Below, in pieces: positions 1-4,124 of a stretch of DNA of 6,442 bases. Made by a program: the position numbers and the translations under genes. Where the stretch lies: NCBI GenBank assembly GCA_022866015.1, contig JALHTX010000189.1:1-6442 (forward strand), given 5' to 3'. The notes beneath the pieces were generated by a model. That model ran no database searches, had not been told where the DNA came from, and saw nothing but the letters and a program-made list of their open reading frames with translations. This DNA is from Thermoplasmatota archaeon. GTDB lineage: Archaea; Thermoplasmatota; E2; DHVEG-1. Each line of letters opens with the position of its first letter. Position 1 is the stretch's first letter.

Positions 1-1
1 T

Positions 2-451
2 TATGAATGGAATTTCGGCGATAACACTCCAACCATCAAAAGCAAAAACCCAGAATATATATATCAAAAACCAGGTACGTATCAAGTGACCTTTACAGTT
101 TCTGATCATGAACATACAATATTATCTACTACAACTACCGTAACTGTAGAAGCTGAACAAACACCAATTGAAGAAGCTGAAATCATCGATGTCAAATCAG
201 GATTATTACTATCTGTTACCATAGCAACTGGTGATATCCCAGTTCACTGGTCAATGAACATAGATGGGAAAATCCTTCTTGGAAAAACAGAAACCACAGG
301 AGATCTATCTGAATATACAATCGCAACCATTAAAACTAATCTTTTAATAGGATTCGGACCCATTGATATTATCATAACAATGAATGATAAGACAGAAAAG
401 TATCATGCGTTTCTAATTGGACCTTTTATCCTAAACACTCAAGAAGTCTAA
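2..451 (+). CDS. PKD-domain cell-surface protein, C-terminal part (5' end outside window)
   Basis: This is the last 149 codons of a larger protein; the frame is open to the left edge, so the GTG at 86 is an internal codon and not the start. Residues about 1-48 form a PKD domain: it begins YEWNFGDNTP, has the Y-x-x-PGTY turn with the following V-T-F-T-V strand and SD, and ends with VTVE. The remaining ~95 residues form a second beta-rich domain with alternating hydrophobic residues, a W-S-M-N-I-D-G strand, LLIGFGP and a final FLIGPFIL. I recall similar C-terminal modules in archaeal extracellular proteins, but cannot name the family. PKD domains act in extracellular adhesion or protein-protein contacts; a signal peptide would lie upstream of the window. 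No transmembrane anchor is visible at this C terminus. Base composition is less A/T-extreme than the genes at 836-2956. Confidence 0.85.
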   Translation, partial: YEWNFGDNTPTIKSKNPEYIYQKPGTYQVTFTVSDHEHTILSTTTTVTVEAEQTPIEEAEIIDVKSGLLLSVTIATGDIPVHWSMNIDGKILLGKTETTGDLSEYTIATIKTNLLIGFGPIDIIITMNDKTEKYHAFLIGPFILNTQEV

Positions 452-479
452 ACGACTTCTTGTTTTCTATATTTTTTAT
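440..479 (+). terminator. Hairpin plus T-rich tract ending the PKD gene
   Basis: CAAGAAGTC (440-448) pairs perfectly with GACTTCTTG (454-462) around the 5-nt loop TAAAC, and the next bases are T-rich (TTTTCTATATTTTTTATATTTT). The TAA stop of the PKD gene is the first three bases of the loop, so the last three sense codons form the 5' arm. A hairpin with a U tract looks like an intrinsic terminator; in archaea the T-tract alone would often suffice. Confidence 0.7.
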
Positions 480-551
480 ATTTTGTTTTATAAACTTTTA
501 GTTGAAAGTATAAATTTATAGCTAAAAAAAAGTATTAAAAATAAATTATGA

Positions 552-757
552 TTAAAAAAAATAAAAACATACTTATCATATCGCAATCCTAAAACCGAAT
601 ACAAAGACTGCATGATCATGATCCTGTACGACCGAGACAGAAATCTTCCTTTCAATACTAACGGTGAATATATCAGAAACTTTATCAGATGAATCGCTGT
701 AACCGCAGGAATACAAAAAAAGTAATACCTTACATTATCAAACTAACTAGTATAATT
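552..757 (+). pseudogene. Decayed tyrosine recombinase (integrase) fragment, catalytic core part
   Basis: The reading frame opened after a TGA at 549 runs to a TGA at 690-692, continues in the same frame to a TAA at 723, then shifts by one base to the frame beginning at 722. The pieces read, in order, YRNPKTEYKDC and LYDRDRNLPFNTNGEYIRNFIR, stop, IAVTAGIQKK, shift, VIPYIIKLTSII. This matches the archaeal integrase pattern with an NG turn, a helix, R-R-I-A-x-x-A-G-I-x-K-K, then V-x-P-H-x-L-R-H-T. The internal stop falls where an Arg codon is expected (CGA to TGA), and the HxxRH catalytic box appears as Y-I-I-K-L, so it would be inactive. There is no start and no N-terminal half. The family match is from memory of the pattern, not a search; the stretch could be coincidence, but several consecutive landmarks agree. 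Confidence 0.5.
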
Positions 758-775
758 CTTGGTCATTTTCCAATG

Positions 776-804
776 CTCAACAGAAAACAAGGTTCTTTGT
801 TGAG
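776..804. repeat. Inverted repeat in the intergenic region
   Basis: CTCAACA (776-782) pairs with TGTTGAG (798-804); the stem continues as GAA/TTC (783-785/793-795) after a two-T bulge. On the minus strand it lies about 30 nt past the sulfotransferase stop, so it could help end or protect that transcript, but no strong U tract follows on that strand. Confidence 0.4.
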
Positions 805-820
805 TTTATATTAAGTTTAC

Positions 821-839
821 ATAAAAACATAGTTTTTAT
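821..839 (-). terminator. Hairpin over the stop codon of the sulfotransferase gene
   Basis: ATAAAAAC (821-828) and GTTTTTAT (832-839) are perfect complements around a 3-nt spacer. The TAA stop of the minus-strand gene (836-838) lies inside the stem. The stem is A/T-only apart from one pair, so it would be weak, and no clear T run follows. It may be a weak terminator or chance in this A/T-rich region. Confidence 0.35.
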
Positions 840-1816
840 AGATGAACTGTGTATTCAAAATTTTTGAAATATGGTTCCATTTTGTTGAAGATATATTGCT
901 TTAGGATTTTGACTTCTTTGGTTAATTCAGGATTTCTAGGATTAATGTATTGTTTAATATCGAGTGTATTCTCAATATCTAAAAATTTTTTGAGATTGTT
1001 AAATATCTTTTTTGGGGATTCACAGAGTTTTTCATATGTTATGGAAATGTAATCGCTTTCATCCAATTTTTTTATATTACCAAGGTAATACTGTGTTGAT
1101 TTTTTTGTATGATAAATTATTTCAAATAGACCTGGAGGCATTGGAGAGGAATAATATATTTTATATATCAATCTAAAAAGAGGATTTTGGTAATTTTTAT
1201 CATACCAATCTGATAATATTGCAGTAAATATGTTTTTTTTGGTAAATACGTATTGCCAAGCTTTTAAAGATGAACTAATTTGAAATAAAGGGTTTCGATG
1301 AATAAATATAAATTTTGCATTAGGATATATTTCTTTTAATTTTAGGAAATTTTGGTTTTCATGAGTACTTATTAAAAGTATTGGATTATTGTTTTTAGAG
1401 ATATACATTATTTTTTTACAGAGTAAATCAGATAACCATTGATTTTTTTGTGTAATCATCCGAGGATAATGTTGTTTTGCAAACAGATAAGGATATTCAT
1501 GGACATAATTCGCATTTATGATTATGTCGTCTATACCTCTATTGCTTAAGCCTAAGTTATGTAAATATTGATCAAGGTTTTTTTTACTTTCTTGCTCAAG
1601 ATTATTTTCAAAATTATAAAGGAGTTGGTTGAAATTAAGGAGATGATAAAAGGTAGTAGTATTAAATTCATTGGTTTCTTGGAGTATTTTATATAATATA
1701 CTTGTTCCAGATCGTTGTAGACCTAAAATAAAAATTGGAGAAAAAGAAATATTTTTTAAGTTTTTTATATACTTTTTATCATTATTATTTTGTCTCATTT
1801 GCAACTCCATTGTCAT
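836..1816 (-). CDS. PAPS-dependent sulfotransferase family protein
   Basis: The product (326 aa from the outermost ATG) should transfer a sulfo group from 3'-phosphoadenosine-5'-phosphosulfate to an acceptor, probably a surface glycan or lipid; the acceptor cannot be read from sequence. The 5'-phosphosulfate loop is GLQRSGTSIL (residues 32-41), of the RSGT type seen in tyrosylprotein and Stf0-like sulfotransferases. The 3'-phosphate-binding strand is AKFIFIHRNP (167-176) followed by SSSLKAW (181-187), with Arg174 and Ser181/182 as expected ligands. YEKLCESPKKIFNNLKKFL (261-279) is the usual C-terminal helix region. There is no signal peptide or membrane segment, so it is likely cytosolic or peripheral. 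Three ATGs (1816, 1810, 1798) compete as starts; the one at 1798 has GGAG (1808-1805) six bases upstream and is at least as well supported. The gene is extremely A/T-rich and is divergent from the acyltransferase gene at 1919, which suggests paired acquisition. Confidence 0.87.
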   Translation of the reverse strand: MTMELQMRQNNNDKKYIKNLKNISFSPIFILGLQRSGTSILYKILQETNEFNTTTFYHLLNFNQLLYNFENNLEQESKKNLDQYLHNLGLSNRGIDDIIINANYVHEYPYLFAKQHYPRMITQKNQWLSDLLCKKIMYISKNNNPILLISTHENQNFLKLKEIYPNAKFIFIHRNPLFQISSSLKAWQYVFTKKNIFTAILSDWYDKNYQNPLFRLIYKIYYSSPMPPGLFEIIYHTKKSTQYYLGNIKKLDESDYISITYEKLCESPKKIFNNLKKFLDIENTLDIKQYINPRNPELTKEVKILKQYIFNKMEPYFKNFEYTVHL

Positions 1817-1835
1817 AATAGTTATTTACTTACAA

Positions 1836-1854
1836 ATAATCATTTGATGATTAT
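1836..1854. promoter_or_regulatory. Operator-like palindrome between divergent genes
   Basis: ATAATCAT (1836-1843) and ATGATTAT (1847-1854) are perfect inverted copies around TTG, and a similar half-site, ATAATGAT, occurs at about 1871-1878. The palindrome sits in the 102-bp gap between the sulfotransferase and acyltransferase starts, where it could bind a dimeric regulator of both. A/T-rich TATA-like stretches (TTTAAA at about 1879, TTTAAAC on the minus strand at about 1857-1863) flank it. The function is inference. Confidence 0.4.
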
Positions 1855-1918
1855 CATGTTTAAAAAACGAATAATGATTTTAAATTTTTTGGTTAACATT
1901 AATAGATGATAAATATAT

Positions 1919-2956
1919 TTGGTAAATGGTGAAACTTCCATCGTGAGCTCATTAGATTATTTAGAAAGTCACGCATTTAAGGTAATTGAAAAAATAATAG
2001 GATATAGAATATATACCTTACTAAGAAATATCTATGTTGAAATGTATGTCTTGAATGGAATAGAAAAACAGAGTAAAAAACCGCTAAAAGTATGGTATGC
2101 TGGCAATGCAAACTCAATCATTTATCTTTCTAATATACTTTTTATGGATTCACCAGATCGAACTTTTTTAGGTAATTGTTTTTTTTGGAATATATCTAAA
2201 AAAATTGAAAAATATAATAGAAAAGTAGATTTACTTTTAATAAAAAATGATATATTATTTTCTGATTATTTTAGAAAAAAAGGGTTTACAATAATTCCTG
2301 AATGGGTTAACTTTGTGTTAGATGTTTCTGATTCAATACAAAAAATACAAAACAGATTTCATAAAAGTGCAAAAGATGATCTAAGGAAATTAAAAAAATA
2401 TGATTATTCATATGAAATCTCTAAAAATAAGCGTAAAAAAGATTTTTTTTACTATAATATGTTTTTACCCTATATAAAAAAAGTGGATACAACTTCTACA
2501 GTTTCAATTTTATATTATTACAAAATAAAAAGTCTTCTAAGAAGGTGTATTATCCTTTTTGTAAAAGATAAAGATAAATATATTGCTGGTGGAGCAATTC
2601 ATATCAATAAGTGCAATAATAAAATTGCTTATCTTACTTGTATGGGAATTCTTAATGGGGATAAGAAATATGTTGAAAAAAGTGCAACTACTGCTCTGCT
2701 TTACTATCATATTCGTTGGGCAAAAGAAAACGATATAGAAGTATTGGATTTTGGGCATGCTAGACCATTTCTAAATGATGGATTATTTCGTTATAAAAGT
2801 AAATGGGGGATGATTGTGAGAAAAAGTGATCAAGAATTTGATTGCTTTGCTGTAAAAATAAAAAATCATAAAGAAATATTCAATTCCTTTATAGAAAATA
2901 ATCCAGTTATTTTTATTGAGAAGAGTACTCTAAAAGTTTGTATTATAGAAAAATAA
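1919..2956 (+). CDS. FemAB/GNAT-fold acyltransferase-like protein
   Basis: The product (345 aa from a TTG start) resembles the peptidoglycan-bridge-type / Acetyltransf_6 branch of the GNAT superfamily, which transfers acyl or aminoacyl groups to cell-envelope sugars. The first GNAT-like half (about 55-130) is degenerate. The recognisable half starts at IPEWVNFVLDVS (126-137), followed by the helix NRFHKSAKDDLRKLKKYDYSYEI (145-167), a family hallmark. A YYYKIKSLLRR helix (199-209), the strand KYIAGGAIHI (220-229), and the end motif DFGHARPFLNDGLFRYKSKWG (277-297) complete it. No signal peptide or membrane helix is clear. A GTG at 1943 preceded by GGTGA (1928-1932, spacing 10) is a credible alternative start that would remove 8 residues; no in-frame ATG occurs before residue 42. 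Its substrate is unknown. It is one of the most A/T-rich parts of the window, and its neighbour is a sulfotransferase, which points to joint modification of a surface polymer. Confidence 0.8.
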   Translation: MVNGETSIVSSLDYLESHAFKVIEKIIGYRIYTLLRNIYVEMYVLNGIEKQSKKPLKVWYAGNANSIIYLSNILFMDSPDRTFLGNCFFWNISKKIEKYNRKVDLLLIKNDILFSDYFRKKGFTIIPEWVNFVLDVSDSIQKIQNRFHKSAKDDLRKLKKYDYSYEISKNKRKKDFFYYNMFLPYIKKVDTTSTVSILYYYKIKSLLRRCIILFVKDKDKYIAGGAIHINKCNNKIAYLTCMGILNGDKKYVEKSATTALLYYHIRWAKENDIEVLDFGHARPFLNDGLFRYKSKWGMIVRKSDQEFDCFAVKIKNHKEIFNSFIENNPVIFIEKSTLKVCIIEK

Positions 2957-3386
2957 TCCATTTATAATTTAAAAATAAAATTTAATCCTATAAGTATAAA
3001 AGTTATGGTCAATTTTTGATATATTTTAAATGTAATTATCTAAGGTTCAAAAAATCATAAAAAAGAAATTTCGTAGCTCAAATCTTAAAAATTAATATTT
3101 AATAAAAAATATTATATAATCTTATTTAATTTTAAAATATTCATTAATTTTTTCATGTCATATCTAAGATTTTTTACTTTACACGCAATTTATAGTCTTA
3201 ATTTATATATAACCACTTGCTAGCAATTAAGCAGGTATGTCGATACTATTACGCTATATAAAAAGCGTAAATTTGGGTAAATCGCCTGATATTTGAGAAA
3301 AATCAAGCAAAATACATTTGAAAGGGTAAACAAAAGGTTATTCGAGATTCCTATACTATAAGCCTTAATCTTAGTGACTATTATAA
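2957..3386. other. Gene-free A/T-rich interval
   Basis: I see no supportable gene here. The first 230 bases are nearly all A and T with short homopolymer runs and only weak A/T-only inverted repeats (e.g. TAATATTT at 3093-3100 with AAATATTA at 3107-3114). From about 3213 the composition becomes more balanced and a cluster of small inverted repeats appears. Short open pieces follow, such as a 19-codon ATG frame at 3237-3296 and a piece at about 3322-3402 reading KGKQKVIRDSYTISLNLSDY; neither is assignable. The right part probably belongs to the decayed element that includes the integrase tail. Confidence 0.5.
3217..3270. repeat. Cluster of three short inverted repeats
   Basis: In 54 bases there are a perfect palindrome TTGCTAGCAA (3217-3226), a GTAT/ATAC stem with a 4-nt loop (3235-3246), and TTACGC (3249-3254) paired with GCGTAA (3265-3270) across a 10-nt A/T loop. 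The density is greater than in the surrounding A/T sequence. It may be a structured RNA leader, a protein-binding region of the former element, or chance. Confidence 0.35.
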
Positions 3387-3587
3387 GAAAAGAGTGCTAT
3401 AAGTGATGGTTTTAATCAGCAGATAAACCTGAAGATATTACAAAGACAAGCAATACATAAAAACATAGAGACCACATTGCATTATGATCATTCAACTGAT
3501 GAGATGGTTAAAGACTATTTCAATAAAAAACAGGAAAAAATTAATAACGAATTTAAGTATCGGGGTGATGAAGTTGGATACTCTTAA
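3387..3587 (+). pseudogene. C-terminal remnant of a tyrosine recombinase / integrase
   Basis: An open frame of 66 codons between TAA at 3384 and TAA at 3585, with no usable start, ends as the C terminus of a tyrosine recombinase. It reads SDGFNQQINLKILQRQ, then AIHKNIETTLHYDHSTDEM, then VKDYFNKKQ and a short charged tail. The H-K-N-I-E-T-T-L-x-Y-D-H block is the last catalytic box: the His of the usual G-H-K/S-x-I-x-T-T motif and the Tyr nucleophile (TLHYDH) are both kept. The DEMVKDYFNK extension is typical of archaeal and related integrases. The catalytic arginines and the N-terminal half are missing, so it cannot act alone. It lies 41 bases upstream of a tRNA fragment, the usual place for an integrase beside its attachment site. 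It may be the continuation of the fragment at 552-757. The family assignment is strong; the reconstruction of events is inference. Confidence 0.75.
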
Positions 3588-3625
3588 GTGCGTGGTAACA
3601 CCATGCCACGTGAGAGATAACACCA
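3588..3625. repeat. Imperfect 22-bp-period direct repeat and hairpin next to the integrase remnant
   Basis: Positions 3588-3603 and 3610-3625 match at 13 of 16 bases and share TAACACCA exactly (3596-3603 and 3618-3625). The spacing of 22 bp is about two helical turns. CGTGG (3591-3595) pairs with CCACG (3606-3610), and a wider AGTTGG/CCAACT pair (3572-3577/3623-3628) encloses it. Repeated sites on one face of the helix beside an attachment site are what integrase arm-binding sites look like; this role is inferred. Confidence 0.5.
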
Positions 3626-3628
3626 ACT

Positions 3629-3662
3629 GGGCCAGTGGTCTAGTGGTTATGACTTCAGTCTT
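3629..3662 (+). tRNA. 5' half of a tRNA gene (valine-like), 3' half absent
   Basis: The sequence gives acceptor strand GGGCCAG, T8 G9, D-stem GTCT, A14, G15, G18-G19, A21, D-stem 3' side with GAC (3651-3653), anticodon stem 5' strand TCAGT (3655-3659), C32, T33 and a first anticodon base T. All conserved D-arm positions are right; the combination resembles archaeal tRNA-Val, and CTT at 32-34 fits a TAC anticodon up to its first base. Beyond 3662 the similarity stops: no complementary ACTGA strand, no GTTCRANTC T-loop and no CTGGCCC acceptor strand follow, here or elsewhere in the window. The likely explanation is an attachment-site remnant left by integration in the anticodon loop beside the integrase tail. 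A gene for the 5' half of a split tRNA, or a tRNA with a long intron whose 3' half lies elsewhere, are less likely alternatives. Confidence 0.6.
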
Positions 3663-3697
3663 TTCTCGCATATTTTCAACGGGAAAATCGACGAGAA
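3663..3697 (+). repeat. Two-stage hairpin at the tRNA break point
   Basis: TTCTCG (3663-3668) pairs with CGAGAA (3692-3697), and ATTTTC (3672-3677) pairs with GAAAAT (3683-3688), separated by a 3/3 internal loop and closed by AACGG. That is 12 base pairs starting on the base after tRNA similarity ends. It could be the core of a recombination site or, if transcribed, a stable 3' end to the tRNA half. Confidence 0.5.
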
Positions 3698-3718
3698 TCT
3701 CAGCGATATTTTCCACGG
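3670..3718. repeat. 13-bp direct repeat ATATTTTCMACGG, 36-bp period
   Basis: ATATTTTCAACGG (3670-3682) recurs as ATATTTTCCACGG (3706-3718), one mismatch in 13. The first copy lies inside the hairpin arm; the second does not form a comparable hairpin. The pair belongs to the repeat-dense zone around the tRNA fragment and may be protein-binding sites of the former element. Confidence 0.45.
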
Positions 3719-3719
3719 A

Positions 3720-3944
3720 CTAACTAAAAACTTTCTTTTTTCTTTTTTTAAAATACCAAAGATATTTTGAGGTTTCTACTATACTTCCGTTGACGGTATA
3801 ATAATTATCCCAAGTAATTGCTTTTATGGATAAAATGCTATACTTTCCAACGTATTTTTCACAAGTTGTCCTTACAGCGTAAATTAAGAGAGAGATTAAG
3901 AGGTCGCTGGTCTTAGATTGGAAAGGAAATACAAATGTTCCCAT
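3720..3944 (-). CDS. Doubtful small ORF, unknown function (74 aa)
   Basis: A minus-strand ATG frame of 74 codons with a protein-like mix of residues (DLLISLLIYAVRTTCEK in the first half, AITWDNYYTVNGSIVETSKY in the second) and a basic end KKRKKK encoded by the T-tract noted at 3731-3749. I do not recognise a family. It has no clear Shine-Dalgarno sequence; the ATG itself lies in a repeated motif (TCCCATCG on the plus strand). It fills most of the gap between the tRNA fragment and the helicase, and may be a gene, a transposase or integrase relic, or an accidental frame. Confidence 0.25.
   Translation of the reverse strand: MGTFVFPFQSKTSDLLISLLIYAVRTTCEKYVGKYSILSIKAITWDNYYTVNGSIVETSKYLWYFKKRKKKVFS
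3731..3749 (+). terminator. Pyrimidine/T-tract, possible archaeal terminator
   Basis: A run of T broken only by C occupies 3731-3749 on the plus strand. Archaeal RNA polymerase stops at oligo-T without needing a hairpin, so any plus-strand transcript of the integrase remnant or the tRNA half would probably end here. Confidence 0.35.
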
Positions 3945-4124
3945 CGAGCATATGCATTAATAGTTGAATGCTCCCACAAATATAAACCTGCTTAATAATT
4001 GTAAATTGTTATTTCTTTTTTTGTTTTTCTAAAATACTTATTTAAAGAAATAACTGTTGTGGAGTTATAAGCTAAGAAAGGGGTTTTTACAAGTACATTC
4101 AAAAAAATAACTAGTTGATGTTGT
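3945..4124. promoter_or_regulatory. Leader region of the helicase gene
   Basis: This stretch holds GAGCAT/ATGCTC (3946-3951/3968-3973), a T-rich run at about 4013-4027, and possible TATA-like sequences (TTATTTAAA at about 4037-4045, TTATAAG at about 4066-4072) in the right direction for the helicase gene. There is no good Shine-Dalgarno site ahead of 4125. The promoter position is a guess; nothing else coding is visible here on the plus strand. Confidence 0.3.

Larger units (their letters stand above)
552..3720. mobile_element. Probable remnant of an integrated element with transferase cargo
   Basis: Between the PKD gene and the helicase gene lie an integrase-like fragment (552-757), two strongly A/T-rich transferase genes (836-2956), an integrase C-terminal tail (3387-3587), direct repeats (3588-3625 and 3670-3718) and a tRNA 5' half (3629-3662). 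The base composition shift is visible: sample 60-base lines in the cargo hold 7 to 12 G/C (2221-2280 and 1141-1200), against 20 in a helicase line (5341-5400). Boundaries are approximate, no replication or capsid gene is seen, and the element is not mobile as it stands. Confidence 0.5.

Noticed and set aside
752..781. I-L-G-H-F-P-M-L reading as the LGH box of a recombinase
   Set aside because: It follows the degenerate HxxRH box too closely to be the true LGH box unless a deletion removed about a dozen residues; I cannot decide, so it is not used to define the fragment.
3093..3114. TAATATTT/AAATATTA inverted repeat
   Set aside because: All A/T in an almost all-A/T interval, so expected by chance.
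755..3397. Terminal inverted repeats of an insertion sequence around the cargo
   Set aside because: Comparing the two putative ends on opposite strands shows no convincing complementarity, and no transposase frame is present between them.
3404..3435. C/D-box sRNA-like GTGATGG and CTGA
   Set aside because: The boxes are imperfect, lack D'/C' partners, and lie in codons of the integrase tail. The TGATAGTGA/CTGA pair after the helicase stop fails for the same reason.
3484..3723. Plus-strand 79-codon and minus-strand 74-codon frames across the integrase tail and tRNA fragment
   Set aside because: They lie in other frames over the clear recombinase coding frame and run through the tRNA half; neither resembles a protein family I know.
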